DNA from: Kaistia terrae
GTDB taxonomy: Bacteria; Pseudomonadota; Alphaproteobacteria; Rhizobiales; Kaistiaceae
Direction of reading: 5' to 3'
Assembly: GCF_026344005.1 (NCBI RefSeq)
Contig: NZ_JAPKNH010000007.1
Span: forward strand, 186,001 to 250,000
Length of the DNA stretch: 64,000 nucleotides
Of the stretch, positions 54,038 through 63,339 are shown one piece after another. Positions within the stretch are counted from its first letter, which is position 1; every line of letters begins with the position of its first letter. A program made the position numbers and the translations under genes. Below the pieces are notes generated by a model. That model saw only the letters and a list, made by a program, of their open reading frames with translations, had not been told where the DNA came from and did no database searches.

Positions 54038-55741
54038 TCACAGTCCCGGTGCCTGGATCATGGCGAGGTGCTCGACGATCGGGCCCAGCGCCAGCGCCGG
54101 GAAGAAGGTCAGTCCGCCGACGATCAGGATGACGCCGACCAGCAGGCCGACGAAGAGTGGCCCATGCGTCGGGAAGGTGCCGGCGGAAGCGGGCGAGACC
54201 TTCTTCGTCACCAGCGACCCGGCGATCGCCATGGCCGGGATGATGACCAGGAAGCGGCCCATCAGCATGGCCAGGCCGAGGGTCAGATTGTACCAGGGCG
54301 TATTGCCCGACAGGCCGCCAAAGGCCGAGCCGTTATTGGCCGCCGCCGAGGTATAGGCATAGAGCACCTCGGAGAAGCCGTGCGGACCAGGATTGGCGAT
54401 CGAGGCAAGGCCGGTCGGTAGCACGATGGCGATGGCCGTGAAGCCGAGCATGGTCAAGGGCAGGCAAAGCACGGCGAGCATCGCCATCTTGACCTCCTTG
54501 GCCTCGATCTTCTTGCCGAGATACTCTGGCGTACGACCGACCATCAAACCCGCGACGAAGATCGCAATGATGATGAACAGCAGGATGCCGTAGAATCCGG
54601 CGCCGACGCCGCCGACGATGATCTCGCCCAGCATCATGTTGATCATCGGGATCATGCCGCCGAGCGCCATGAAGCTGTCATGCATCGCATTGACCGCGCC
54701 GCAGGAAGCCGCCGTGGTCACGACGGCGAACAACGCCGAGAGGACAATGCCGAAGCGCGCCTCCTTGCCCTCCATGTTGCCGCCGTCGATGCCGAGGGCA
54801 TGGACAAGCGGATTGCCTGCAGCTTCCGCCCAGTAGCAGATGACGACGCCGGCGATAAACAGCACGCCCATGGCGGCGAGGATCGCCCAGCCCTGCTTCT
54901 CGCTGCCGACCATGCGGCCGAAGACGTTGGTCAGCGCCGCGCCAATGGCGAAGATCATCACCATGTGGATCAAATTGGCGAATGCGGTCGGGTTCTCGAA
55001 CGGATGCGCGGCGTTGGCGTTGAAGAAGCCGCCGCCATTGGTGCCGAGATGCTTGATCATCATCTGCGAGGCGACTGGCCCCTGCGCGATGGTCTGCTGC
55101 GCGCCTTCGAGCGTGGTGGCGACAGTATAAGGATTGAGGTTCTGCGGCACGCCCTGCCAGACCAGAACCAGCGTGCCGACGACGCAGATCGGCAGCAGCA
55201 CATAGAGGGTGGCGCGGACGAGGTCGGCCCAAAAATTGCCGAGCGTCTTGCCCGATTTGCGCGAGAAGGCGCGGATCAGCGCGATGGCGATGGCGATGCC
55301 CGAGGCGGCGGAGACGAAGTTCTGGACGTTCAGCCCCGCCATCTGCACGAGATACGACATCGTGCTTTCGCCGCCATAGTTCTGCCAGTTGGTGTTGGCG
55401 ACGAAGCTGGTGGCAGTGTTGAAGGCGAGCTCCGGCGGCACGGCGCCCATGCCGGCCGGGTTGAAGGGCAGTGAGCCCTGTACCCGCTGCATCACGTAAA
55501 GCAGCAGGAAGCCGGCGAAATTGAACAGCAGGAACGCGCCCGTATAGGTGGTCCAGTGCTGCTCCTCGCGGTCGCTGGTCCCGGCAAGCTTATACAGCCC
55601 GCGCTCGAGTGGCCCGAAGATGATGGAGAGTATCGTGCGCTCGCCGTTGAAGACGCGGGTCATGTAGCCGCCGAGCGGCTTCACGAGCGCGATGATGATC
55701 CCGCAGAAGACCAGGATCTGTATCCAACCGTTGACGGTCAT
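54038..55741 (-). CDS. kdpA: K+-transporting P-type ATPase K+-translocating subunit KdpA
   Basis: A 567-residue membrane protein with about ten helices, homologous to K+-channel-like transporters. Selectivity-loop regions include [39 protein letters not shown] and [20 protein letters not shown]. It forms the K+ path of KdpFABC. Start at [20 protein letters not shown], 52 bases after the kdpF stop. Confidence 0.97.
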   Translation of the reverse strand: MTVNGWIQILVFCGIIIALVKPLGGYMTRVFNGERTILSIIFGPLERGLYKLAGTSDREEQHWTTYTGAFLLFNFAGFLLLYVMQRVQGSLPFNPAGMGAVPPELAFNTATSFVANTNWQNYGGESTMSYLVQMAGLNVQNFVSAASGIAIAIALIRAFSRKSGKTLGNFWADLVRATLYVLLPICVVGTLVLVWQGVPQNLNPYTVATTLEGAQQTIAQGPVASQMMIKHLGTNGGGFFNANAAHPFENPTAFANLIHMVMIFAIGAALTNVFGRMVGSEKQGWAILAAMGVLFIAGVVICYWAEAAGNPLVHALGIDGGNMEGKEARFGIVLSALFAVVTTAASCGAVNAMHDSFMALGGMIPMINMMLGEIIVGGVGAGFYGILLFIIIAIFVAGLMVGRTPEYLGKKIEAKEVKMAMLAVLCLPLTMLGFTAIAIVLPTGLASIANPGPHGFSEVLYAYTSAAANNGSAFGGLSGNTPWYNLTLGLAMLMGRFLVIIPAMAIAGSLVTKKVSPASAGTFPTHGPLFVGLLVGVILIVGGLTFFPALALGPIVEHLAMIQAPGL

Positions 55742-55793
55742 TTGACGTGCTTTCCGAGAATGGCGCCTTGAGAGGGAGATCGCGCGCCGGCGA

Positions 55794-55883
55794 TCAGAAC
55801 CGTTCCGGGCGCACCAGCGCGTAGGTCAGGTAGATGAGCAGGAACACCGTGACGGCGCCGCCAAGCATGTAATCAACAAACAT
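55794..55883 (-). CDS. kdpF: KdpF small subunit (29 residues)
   Basis: Translation of the minus strand gives [20 protein letters not shown] followed by YALVRPERF and a TGA stop. This is the classical KdpF form: one hydrophobic helix ending in Y-A-L-x-x-P-E-x-F. The ribosome site GGAGGAGA lies 6 bases upstream. KdpF stabilises the KdpABC complex in the membrane. It sits directly before kdpA, as in other kdp operons. Confidence 0.92.
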   Translation of the reverse strand: MFVDYMLGGAVTVFLLIYLTYALVRPERF

Positions 55884-55898
55884 AACTCTCTCCTCCGG

Positions 55899-55979
55899 CT
55901 ATAGAATTTCGCAGAGGCGGACGTAGAAGAAGGATATGGCGAAGAAAACGACGCCTATCCCCACGACGATAAAGTCCAT
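55899..55979 (-). CDS. 26-residue putative membrane micro-protein at the head of the kdp operon
   Basis: MDFIVVGIGVVFFAISFFYV followed by RLCEIL and a TAG stop. It is a single hydrophobic helix with a short basic/acidic tail. AAGGAG lies 8 bases before the ATG at 55979. It is 15 bases upstream of kdpF, same strand. Comparable tiny helices of the form MDxxxxGxxxxFFAxSxxxVRLC seem to recur before kdpF in other genomes from memory, but I cannot check this. Function unknown; it could be a subunit or a leader peptide. Confidence 0.65.
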   Translation of the reverse strand: MDFIVVGIGVVFFAISFFYVRLCEIL

Positions 55980-56335
55980 GATCATGGCTCCTTGCAGTTT
56001 TCGCATCGTCTCGACGCATCGCGTGCGCCCCGACGACGATCGATAGCGGCAAGGACCGGCGCATCGACTGCGCCAGGCTCTGCCACCTTGATGAAAGTCT
56101 GCAGGGAATATGGCCTCGAACCGCATAGGCGTTCGAGAGCGGCCAAGCGGCTAAGATATAAAAATCTTATAGGAATTGGCGGGAATGCCCGGACATCCCC
56201 AGTCGGTGCCCAGCCATAGAAGGCAGGCATGACCCGACTACCTCCCGGCAAGAATGCCTCGGGTGCGATAGGCGGTTGAACATCGATCGGTCCGTCGCCA
56301 AACTGTAAGCCAACGGAACCAACGGGAGGATTTCC
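55980..56335. other. Divergent regulatory region kdp operon / aldehyde dehydrogenase
   Basis: These 356 bases hold the AT-rich inverted repeat at 56153-56170 and must contain promoters in both directions. Frames crossing it are shadows of the aldehyde dehydrogenase or lack ribosome sites. The dehydrogenase has GGGAGG at its right end. Confidence 0.5.
56153..56170. promoter_or_regulatory. AT-rich inverted repeat, candidate KdpE-controlled promoter region
   Basis: TAAGAT-ATAAAA-ATCTTA, an 18-base AT block in a GC-rich genome, 174 bases upstream of the first kdp ORF. E. coli KdpE binds a T-rich TTTATA-type sequence; the minus strand here contains TTTTTATATC. Suggestive only. Confidence 0.35.
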
Positions 56336-57766
56336 ATGTCGCACGAGTTGCAGTTCTATATCGATGGTGCCTGGGTCGACCCGGTCGTTCCGAAGGTCAT
56401 CGACGTGATCGACCCCTCCAACGAGGACGCCTTCGCGCAGATCTCGCTGGGCTCGAAGGCCGATGTCGACAAGGCCGTCGCCGCCGCCAAACGCGCCTTC
56501 GCCACCTTCGGCTTCACCAAGCCGGCCGAACGGCTGGAGCTGCTGCGCAGCATCCTTTCCGTCTACAACAAGCGCGCCGACGACCTCGCCTATGCCATCT
56601 CTCGCGAGATGGGCGCGCCGCTTCCCTTCGCGCTCGACAGCCAGGTCGGCATCGGCCGCGCCCATCTCGAGAAGATCATCGAGGTGCTGAAGGACTTTTC
56701 GTTCCAGCACGCCAAGGGCACCTCGCTGGTGGTGAAGGAGCCGATCGGCGTCGTCGGCCTGATCACGCCATGGAACTGGCCGCTGAACCAGATCACCTGC
56801 AAGGTCGGGCCGGCGCTGGCCGCTGGCTGCACCATGGTGCTGAAGCCGAGCGAGATCGCGCCGCTCGACGCCATCATCTTCGCCGAGATCCTCGACGAGG
56901 CCGGCGTCCCCCCCGGCGTGTTCAACCTCGTCAATGGCGATGGCCCGACGGTCGGCGAGGCGCTTTCGAGCCATCCCGACATCGACATGATGTCGTTCAC
57001 CGGCTCGACCCGCGCCGGTATCCTGGTGGCCAAGGCCGCAGCCGAAACGGTCAAGCGCGTGGCGCAGGAACTGGGCGGCAAGTCGGCCAACATCCTGTTC
57101 CCGGATGTGGATTTCTCCGTCGCCGTGCCGAAGGGCGTTGCCAATTGCTTCGGCAATAGCGGCCAGTCCTGCAACGCGCCGACGCGGATGTTCGTGCCGC
57201 GCGACCGACAGGATGAAGTCATCGGCTATGCCCGCGAGGCGGCCGAGAAATTCGTCGTCGGCCCGGCCGATGCGCCGAACACCAAGCTCGGCCCGGTCGT
57301 CAGCCAGGTGCAATACGACAAGATCCAGAGCCTGATCGAAAGCGGCATCGCCGAGGGCGCGACGCTGGTTGCCGGCGGTCCCGGCCGCCCGGCCGATCTC
57401 AACCGCGGCTACTACATCCGCCCGACCGTCTTCGCGGACGTGACTCCGGACATGCGGATTTCTCGCGAAGAGATCTTCGGGCCGGTGCTTTCGATCCTGC
57501 CCTATGACAGCGTCGAAGAGGCGATCGAGGAAGCCAACAACACGGTCTACGGCCTCGCCGCCTACATCCAGTCGGCCGATCTGCAGACGGCGCGCGACGC
57601 CGCGACCAAAATGCGGGCGGGCGCCGTCCACATCAACTATCCGGCCTGGGATTCGGGCATCCCGTTCGGCGGCTACAAGCAGTCCGGCAACGGCCGCGAA
57701 TATGCCGAATACGGCCTGGAAGACTTCCTCGAGACCAAGGGCATCCTCGGCTACGAGGCCGCCTGA
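56336..57766 (+). CDS. NAD(P)-dependent aldehyde dehydrogenase
   Basis: A 476-residue ALDH. The cofactor region PIGVVGLITPWNWPLNQITC is conserved. The general base is Glu245 (AQELGGKSANILF) and the nucleophile Cys279 (GNSGQSCNAPTRMFV), followed by EEIFGPVLSILPYDSVEEAI. The family oxidises aldehydes to acids; the substrate is not deducible, though the GQSCNAPTR variant is common in betaine/semialdehyde-like and broad-range members. It has its own ribosome site (GGGAGG) and a perfect 16-bp hairpin after the stop, so it is probably monocistronic. Confidence 0.95.
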   Translation: MSHELQFYIDGAWVDPVVPKVIDVIDPSNEDAFAQISLGSKADVDKAVAAAKRAFATFGFTKPAERLELLRSILSVYNKRADDLAYAISREMGAPLPFALDSQVGIGRAHLEKIIEVLKDFSFQHAKGTSLVVKEPIGVVGLITPWNWPLNQITCKVGPALAAGCTMVLKPSEIAPLDAIIFAEILDEAGVPPGVFNLVNGDGPTVGEALSSHPDIDMMSFTGSTRAGILVAKAAAETVKRVAQELGGKSANILFPDVDFSVAVPKGVANCFGNSGQSCNAPTRMFVPRDRQDEVIGYAREAAEKFVVGPADAPNTKLGPVVSQVQYDKIQSLIESGIAEGATLVAGGPGRPADLNRGYYIRPTVFADVTPDMRISREEIFGPVLSILPYDSVEEAIEEANNTVYGLAAYIQSADLQTARDAATKMRAGAVHINYPAWDSGIPFGGYKQSGNGREYAEYGLEDFLETKGILGYEAA

Positions 57767-58069
57767 CTTAGAAAGGGAACCGGCGTCGCCGCCGGTTCCC
57801 TTTCTCGCAACACCAGTTCTGCCGGAGTGCGTCTGCCCGGCGCGGCAGATCCCAACCTGATGTTGGCCGACAAACCACCGTGATCGTCGACCGTCGCCAC
57901 GCCGGTGCTCGCGCGTCCTTGCGCGCCGACCGCCGTTCACGGCCACAATGATCTCCGCGACGCGACAACAAGAGAATGGCGTTTCTTCACTGCCTGACTG
58001 GCAGTTCTAAGATTGTCTCGAATTTGATGCTGCCTTTGAAAATTCCGGCCGCGCCACGGGACGATAAAA
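57767..58069. other. Intergenic region before the organosulfur cluster
   Basis: After the terminator at 57770-57805 the remaining 260 bases shift to AT-richer sequence from about 57960 (TTCTAAGATTGTCTCGAATT). This is the likely promoter of the dioxygenase-led cluster. I looked for a SAM-type riboswitch pattern and saw none I could support. Confidence 0.45.
57770..57805. terminator. Perfect 16-bp stem terminator after aldehyde dehydrogenase
   Basis: AGAAAGGGAACCGGCG and CGCCGGTTCCCTTTCT pair without mismatch around a TCGC tetraloop, 3 bases after the stop. The stem ends in CCCTTTCT with no pure T-run; the symmetric form could work on either strand. Confidence 0.75.
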
Positions 58070-59113
58070 ATGACATCAGCCAAGACCTTGCCGACTCTCG
58101 ACATCTCCCGCTTTGACGCCGGACCGGCTGAACGAGACAAATTTCTCGAAGAACTTCGCGTAACGGCCCGCGATGTTGGTTTTTTCTACCTGACCGGACA
58201 TGGAATTTCCGAAAATATTACTCGCGAGATTGTAGAATTGTCGCGACGCTTCTTCCAGTTGCCCGATGAAGACAAGCTGGCGATTGAAATGGCCAACTCG
58301 CCCCATTTCCGCGGCTATACGCGGGTTGGGCTGGAGGTGACGCGCGGCCAGGCCGATTGGCGCGAGCAAATCGACTTTTCATCCGAGCGCGATGTGCTGC
58401 CGCGCACGCCGGGCACGCCGGACTGGGCGCGCTTGCAGGGACCGAACCAGTGGCCGGCGACGCTGCCGGAACTGAAGCCTGTCGTGCTCGAATGGCAGCG
58501 CCAACTGACCGATCTCGGTATCCGCGTGCTGGAAGCCTTCGCTTTGGCGCTGCGGCAGGACAAGGACGTTTTCGCGCCGATCTACGAGACAGGCGCGATC
58601 CAGCACATCAAGCTGATCCGCTATCCCGGCCGCGACGCCACCGGCGGCGACCAGGGCGTCGGCGCGCACAAGGATGGCGGCTTCCTGACGTTGCTGTTGC
58701 AGGATGTGCAGGGCGGCTTGCAGGTCGAGGCCGATGACGGCACCTGGATCGATGCGCCGCCGGTCCCCGGCACCTTCATCGTCAATATCGGTGAAGTGCT
58801 GGAGATGGCCTCGAACGGCTTCCTCCGCGCTACCGTCCACCGCGTCGTGACGCCACCGGCCGGCAAGGACCGGCTCTCGGTCGCCTTCTTCCTGGGCGCC
58901 GCCCTCGACGCGCATATCCCGCTGCTCGATCTCGGCGCGGATCTCGCGGCGCAAGCGCTCGGCCCGACCGCCGACCCACTCAATCCGCTCTTCCGCGAGA
59001 TCGGCCAGAACTACCTCAAGGGACGCCTGCGCTCGCATCCCGACGTGGCCGAGCGCCACTACGCCGATCTCATCGACGCCAAGGCCAAGCGCGAACCTGC
59101 CTCGGCCTACTAG
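58070..59113 (+). CDS. Fe(II)/2-oxoglutarate-type dioxygenase of the isopenicillin N synthase family
   Basis: A 347-residue enzyme. The N-terminal DIOX_N region has LPTLDISRFDAGPAERDKFL and DVGFFYLTGHGISENITREI. The iron triad is His200 and Asp202 (GAHKDGGFLTLLL) with His257 (TVHRVVTPPAGKDRLS), and Arg268/Ser270 form the co-substrate RxS motif. It likely hydroxylates or desaturates a small molecule. It leads a run of sulfur-related genes; oxidative release of sulfite from an organosulfonate by a TauD-like logic is possible, but TauD belongs to another subfamily. The codons near the start are AT-richer than those downstream. Confidence 0.88.
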   Translation: MTSAKTLPTLDISRFDAGPAERDKFLEELRVTARDVGFFYLTGHGISENITREIVELSRRFFQLPDEDKLAIEMANSPHFRGYTRVGLEVTRGQADWREQIDFSSERDVLPRTPGTPDWARLQGPNQWPATLPELKPVVLEWQRQLTDLGIRVLEAFALALRQDKDVFAPIYETGAIQHIKLIRYPGRDATGGDQGVGAHKDGGFLTLLLQDVQGGLQVEADDGTWIDAPPVPGTFIVNIGEVLEMASNGFLRATVHRVVTPPAGKDRLSVAFFLGAALDAHIPLLDLGADLAAQALGPTADPLNPLFREIGQNYLKGRLRSHPDVAERHYADLIDAKAKREPASAY

Positions 59114-59152
59114 TCCCTCCATCCAAATTCCCTCGGCAGCCGGAGACGCACC

Positions 59153-60463
59153 ATGACCTTCCAGCCGACCAAATTCGAGACCAAGCGCTTCGAGACCATC
59201 GCCGTGCATGGCGGAAGCTATCGCGCCGATCCGGCGACCGGCGCCGTCGCCGTGCCGATCTACCAGACCACCTCGTTCCAGTTCCAGGACACCGACCACG
59301 CCGACCGGCTCTTCGCGCTGGACGAACTCGGCTACATCTACACCCGCGTCGGCAACCCGACGCAGGACGCGCTGGAGCAGCGGATCGCGGCGATCGAGGG
59401 CGGCGTCGCGGCGCTGGCGCTCGCTTCCGGCCAGGCGGCTTCAGCCTATTCGATCCTCAACCTGACCCGGCCGGGCGACAACATCGTTTCCTCGACCGGC
59501 CTCTATGGCGGCACCTATGCGCTGTTCAACGCGACGCTGAAGAATCTCGGCGTCGAGACGCGGTTCGTCGATCCGTCCGACCCGGAGAATTTCCGCCGCG
59601 CCACCGACAGCCGCACCCGCGCCTATTACGCGGAATCGCTGCCCAATCCGCGTCTCGAAGTGTTCCCGATCGCCGAGGTCGCCGCCATCGGCCGTTCGTT
59701 TGGCGTGCCGCTGATCGTCGACAACACGGCGGCACCCCTCACCATCCGTCCGCTCGATCATGGCGCGGCGATCGTCGTCTATTCGGCAACGAAATATATC
59801 GGCGGTCACGGCACGACGATCGGCGGGCTGATCGTCGATGGCGGCAATTTCCCCTGGGCGGACCATCCGGAGCGCTTCCCCAATCTGCACGAGCCGGACC
59901 CGAGCCATCACGGCGCGACCTGGCTGGAGAAGGCAAAGCCGCTGGGTCCGATCGCCTATGTGCTGCGCGCCCGCGCCGTGCTGTTGCGCGATATCGGCGC
60001 GGCGATCTCGCCCTTTGCCGCCTTCCAGTTCATCCAGGGGCTGGAGACGCTGCCGCTGCGCATCCGCCAGCACAATGAAAACGCCATCAAGGTCGCAAGC
60101 TTCCTCGAGGCCCATCCCAAGGTCGAGAAAGTGATCTTCCCGGGCTTGCAGAGCGGCGTCGCCAAGGAACGGGCCGATCGCTACCTGAATGGCGGCAAGG
60201 GTGCGCTGGTCGGCTTCGAGGTCAAGGGTGGCCGGGATGCCGGGCGCGCCTTCATCAACGCGCTGCGGCTCTTCTATCACGTCGCCAATATCGGCGATGC
60301 GCGCTCGCTCGCCATCCATCCCTCGACGACGACCCATTCGCAGCTTTCCGTCGAGGAGCAACTCGCGACCGGCGTGACGCCCGGCTATGTGCGCCTCTCG
60401 ATCGGCATCGAGCATCCCGACGACATCATCGCCGACCTCGCCCAGGCGCTGGACCGCGCCTGA
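59153..60463 (+). CDS. O-acetylhomoserine sulfhydrylase-like PLP enzyme (Cys/Met metabolism family)
   Basis: A 436-residue fold type I PLP enzyme. FETIAVHGGSYRADPATGAV and VPIYQTTSFQFQDTDHADRL are the MetY opening. YTRVGNPTQDALEQRIAAIE follows, then the Schiff-base Lys214 in VYSATKYIGGHGTTIGG. The length fits O-acetylhomoserine aminocarboxypropyltransferase (about 430), longer than MetB/MetC (about 390). It combines sulfide or a thiol with O-acetylhomoserine. It is 39 bases after the dioxygenase and shortly before an SsuABC/TauABC-like importer, placing it in sulfur assimilation. Confidence 0.92.
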   Translation: MTFQPTKFETKRFETIAVHGGSYRADPATGAVAVPIYQTTSFQFQDTDHADRLFALDELGYIYTRVGNPTQDALEQRIAAIEGGVAALALASGQAASAYSILNLTRPGDNIVSSTGLYGGTYALFNATLKNLGVETRFVDPSDPENFRRATDSRTRAYYAESLPNPRLEVFPIAEVAAIGRSFGVPLIVDNTAAPLTIRPLDHGAAIVVYSATKYIGGHGTTIGGLIVDGGNFPWADHPERFPNLHEPDPSHHGATWLEKAKPLGPIAYVLRARAVLLRDIGAAISPFAAFQFIQGLETLPLRIRQHNENAIKVASFLEAHPKVEKVIFPGLQSGVAKERADRYLNGGKGALVGFEVKGGRDAGRAFINALRLFYHVANIGDARSLAIHPSTTTHSQLSVEEQLATGVTPGYVRLSIGIEHPDDIIADLAQALDRA

Positions 60464-60510
60464 CCCACCACCCTTTCAGGACATTGCCACCCCCTTTTCA
60501 GGAAATCGCC

Positions 60511-61545
60511 ATGAGCATTCTCGACGGAAAGAAGCCTTCGCTGTTCGGTCGCCGCATCTCACGGCGCACGGCCCTGACAGGGGGCGGCGTGCTGGCCGGC
60601 GCCGCCTTCCTCGGCGTCGCGCCGACCTTCTCGGCCCGCGCCGGCAACCGCACCAAGATCCGGCTCGCCTGGACCGAGTTTGCCGCCTGCCATTCGCCGA
60701 TCGCCTTCGGCGTCGCCAAGGGCATCTACGAAAAGCACGATCTCGATGTCGAGCTGTTCTACCAGGGCGCCAGCGGGCAGACGCTGGTGCAGGCACTGGC
60801 GACCGGCAAGGCCGATGCCGGCGCCGGCCTGCTGCTCGACTGGGTCAAGCCGCTGGAGCAGGGTCTAGACGTCAAGCTCTTCGTCGGCTCGCATGGCGGC
60901 TGCACCCGCCTCCTCGCTTCGAAGGCATCCGGCATCACCACGCTGGAAGGGCTGAAGGGCAAGACCATCGTCAGCTATGACCCGGCCAGCCCGCCGAAGC
61001 ACTCGTTCCAGATCGCGCTCGCCCGCGCCGGCATCGATCCCGAGCAGGACGTCAACTGGAAGGCCGTGCCGTTCGATCTCGTCGGCGCGACGGTCGATCG
61101 CGGCGAGGCGGATGCGCTCGCCCATCTCGATCCCTGGGCCTATTCGCTCAAGAAGAAATACGACCTGGTCGAGATCGCCAACACCCAGACCGGCATCTTC
61201 GCCGACAAGGTCTGCTGCGTGCTCGGCGTCAACGGCCCGTTCCTGGAAGCCAACCGCGACGCCGTTCGTCGTCTGGCCGAGGCCAATATCGAGATCCACG
61301 AATATACCGGCAAGCATCCGGAAGAAGTGGCGAAGTGGTATCTCGAAAACCTCAAGCCCGATCTGGAACTGGCCGATCTCTCCGACGATCTCGGTTCCTT
61401 CGTCTATCACATCCACCCGATCGGTCCGGAACTGGTCGAGCAGGTAAAATGGGCGGCCGAGGATCTGCAACTGATCAAGGTGATCGACGCCTCGACCGAC
61501 CCGGCCGAACTGGCACAGCGCGTCACCGCCAATCTGCTCGCCTGA
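60511..61545 (+). CDS. NitT/TauT-family ABC importer substrate-binding protein (SsuA/TauA-like)
   Basis: A 344-residue periplasmic protein with a twin-arginine-type signal (FGRRISRRTALTGGGVLAGA; ends near FSARA|GN). The mature part has RLAWTEFAACHSPIAFGVAK and DVELFYQGASGQTLVQALAT, a typical SsuA/TauA/NrtA two-lobe opening. Expected ligands are sulfonates, sulfate esters or related anions. Start 60511 (MSILDG) is used; the frame from 60484 lacks a better ribosome site. Confidence 0.91.
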   Translation: MSILDGKKPSLFGRRISRRTALTGGGVLAGAAFLGVAPTFSARAGNRTKIRLAWTEFAACHSPIAFGVAKGIYEKHDLDVELFYQGASGQTLVQALATGKADAGAGLLLDWVKPLEQGLDVKLFVGSHGGCTRLLASKASGITTLEGLKGKTIVSYDPASPPKHSFQIALARAGIDPEQDVNWKAVPFDLVGATVDRGEADALAHLDPWAYSLKKKYDLVEIANTQTGIFADKVCCVLGVNGPFLEANRDAVRRLAEANIEIHEYTGKHPEEVAKWYLENLKPDLELADLSDDLGSFVYHIHPIGPELVEQVKWAAEDLQLIKVIDASTDPAELAQRVTANLLA

Positions 61546-61552
61546 GCGAGAC

Positions 61553-62551
61553 ATGGCCGACACCACGCAAACAGCCGGAGGCGCGCTCGCGTCTTCGGCA
61601 CTTTTTGGCGACATCTGGCGCAATGGCCTGTTGGCTGCGGCAAGCTGGTTACTGGCGGCGGCCGTCACGGTCGGCTTCACCGATGTCGTGCCCTGGGGCC
61701 AGACGAAGCTGTTCGCCCTGCTGCTGGTGATCGGCGCCGGCGCTTTCCTCGAGCTCGCCTTCACCGTCCATCGTCTCGGCGCCATCGGCCGCAAGCTGGT
61801 CCATTACGGACCGTGGTGGATCGCGCTCGGCCTCTGGCTGGCCGCCTGGGAGGTCTCGACCGCCAAGCTCGGCTGGCTGCCAAAACCGTTCTTCTCGCCT
61901 CCGCAGGGGCTGCTGCATGTCTATCTGACGGACTGGGACCGGCTGCTGGTCTGCGTGCTTTATTCGCTGCGCCTCTGGGGCCTCGGCTTTTTCTCCGGTA
62001 TCGCCATCGGCTTCATCGTCGGCGTCGCGCTCGGCTGGTCGAAGCGCTTCAGCTATTGGGGCATGCCGCTGCTGAAACTGATCGGACCGGTGCCTGCCAG
62101 CGCCTGGATCCCCAGCGCCTTCTTCATCTTCCCGACCACCTTCGGCGCGTCGATCTTCCTGGTGGCGCTCGCGTCGGGCATTCCGGTGATCATCCTGACC
62201 GCCTCCGGCGTCGCCTCAGTCAACCGCTCGCTTTACGACGTCGCCCGAACGCTCGGCGCCGACCGGCGTTTCCTCGTGCTGAAGGTGGCGATCCCGGCGG
62301 CGCTGCCCAACGTCTTCGTCGGCCTGTTCATGGGCCTCTATTCCTCCTTCGCCGTCCTCGTCATCGCCGAGATGCTCGGCGCCAAATACGGGCTCGGCTG
62401 GTATCTGCAGTTCCAGACCGCCTATTCGGCCTATGCCAATGTCTATGCCGCGTTGATCCTGATGGCGCTGCTTTGCTCGGGGCTGGTCAAGCTGCTCTTC
62501 GTCGGACGCGACCGCCTGCTCGGCTGGCAGAAGGGGATCGTGCAATGGTAG
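61553..62551 (+). CDS. NitT/TauT-family ABC importer permease (SsuC/TauC-like)
   Basis: A 332-residue permease, longer than the usual 250-270. The extra N-terminal part (residues about 20-75) holds two added helices (LLAAASWLLAAAVTVGFTDV; LFALLLVIGAGAFLELAFTV). The EAA-type loop is SLYDVARTLGADRRFLVLKV, followed by AIPAALPNVFVGLFMGLYSS. It starts 7 bases after the binding-protein gene and overlaps the ATPase gene by 7 bases. Confidence 0.92.
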   Translation: MADTTQTAGGALASSALFGDIWRNGLLAAASWLLAAAVTVGFTDVVPWGQTKLFALLLVIGAGAFLELAFTVHRLGAIGRKLVHYGPWWIALGLWLAAWEVSTAKLGWLPKPFFSPPQGLLHVYLTDWDRLLVCVLYSLRLWGLGFFSGIAIGFIVGVALGWSKRFSYWGMPLLKLIGPVPASAWIPSAFFIFPTTFGASIFLVALASGIPVIILTASGVASVNRSLYDVARTLGADRRFLVLKVAIPAALPNVFVGLFMGLYSSFAVLVIAEMLGAKYGLGWYLQFQTAYSAYANVYAALILMALLCSGLVKLLFVGRDRLLGWQKGIVQW

Positions 62552-63339
62552 CGGTCCTCGCCTCGGCTCCTGAGCCTGTCACGACCGGCCTCGCCATCGA
62601 ACTGCGCAACGTCTCGCACGCCTATGACCTGCCATCCGGCCGGCTGGCGGTGCTGGAAAACATCGACCTCGTCATCGAGCCGGGCACCTGCGTGGCGCTG
62701 CTCGGTCCGTCCGGCTCCGGCAAGTCGACGCTGTTGCGCCTCGTCGCCGGGCTCGAACAGCCGGAGACGGGCAGCGTGCTCGCCGATGGCGTGCCGGTGG
62801 AAAAACCCGATCCATCCCGCGTGCTGGTTTTTCAGGATCCGACGCTGTTCCCCTGGCGCACTGTTCGCCGCAATGTTGCGCTCGGGCTTGAGGCGCAGGG
62901 CCGGCTCAAGACGGAAGGCCACCGCATCGACGAGGCGATCGCCCGCGTGCGCTTGACCGAATTCGCCGACGCCTTTCCGCACCAGCTTTCCGGCGGCATG
63001 GCGCAGCGTGCGGCGCTTGCCCGCGCGCTCGTCAACGATCCGCGCCTGCTGTTGCTCGATGAACCGCTCGGCAAGCTCGACCAACTGACCCGCCTCACCA
63101 TGCAGGGCGAATTGCTGTCGCTCTGGCAGCAATCCGGCTTCACCGCGCTGCTCGTCACCCATGATGTCGAGGAGGCGCTGCTGCTCGCCGATCGCGTCAT
63201 CATCTTTAGCGATCGGCCGGCCCGCATCCTTGGCGAGCGGCGCGTCGAGCTTCCCCATCCGCGCCATCGCGGCGGCGCCGAGCTGATCGCGCTGCGGCGC
63301 GAGATCCTGCAGCTTCTCGGCGTCAGCGAGGCGATATGA
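62545..63339 (+). CDS. NitT/TauT-family ABC importer ATPase (SsuB/TauB-like)
   Basis: A 264-residue ATPase. Walker A is LLGPSGSGKSTLLRLVAGLE, the Q-loop FQDPTLFPWRTVRRNV, the signature LSGGMAQRAALARALVNDP, and Walker B LLLLDEPLGKLDQLTR with the H-loop THDVEEALLLADRV. LFPW and GGMAQR are typical of the SsuB/TauB/NrtD group. It overlaps genes on both sides (7 bases with the permease, 4 with the small ORF), indicating tight coupling. Confidence 0.94.
   Translation: MVAVLASAPEPVTTGLAIELRNVSHAYDLPSGRLAVLENIDLVIEPGTCVALLGPSGSGKSTLLRLVAGLEQPETGSVLADGVPVEKPDPSRVLVFQDPTLFPWRTVRRNVALGLEAQGRLKTEGHRIDEAIARVRLTEFADAFPHQLSGGMAQRAALARALVNDPRLLLLDEPLGKLDQLTRLTMQGELLSLWQQSGFTALLVTHDVEEALLLADRVIIFSDRPARILGERRVELPHPRHRGGAELIALRREILQLLGVSEAI

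Noticed and set aside
55982-57946. 654-codon open frame on the minus strand
   Set aside because: Antisense to the aldehyde dehydrogenase with catalytic Cys and Glu; low-complexity shadow composition.
57806-58069. SAM riboswitch upstream of the sulfur cluster
   Set aside because: Considered because of the MetY-like gene, but I could not lay out the conserved core or a pseudoknot, and the first gene is the dioxygenase.
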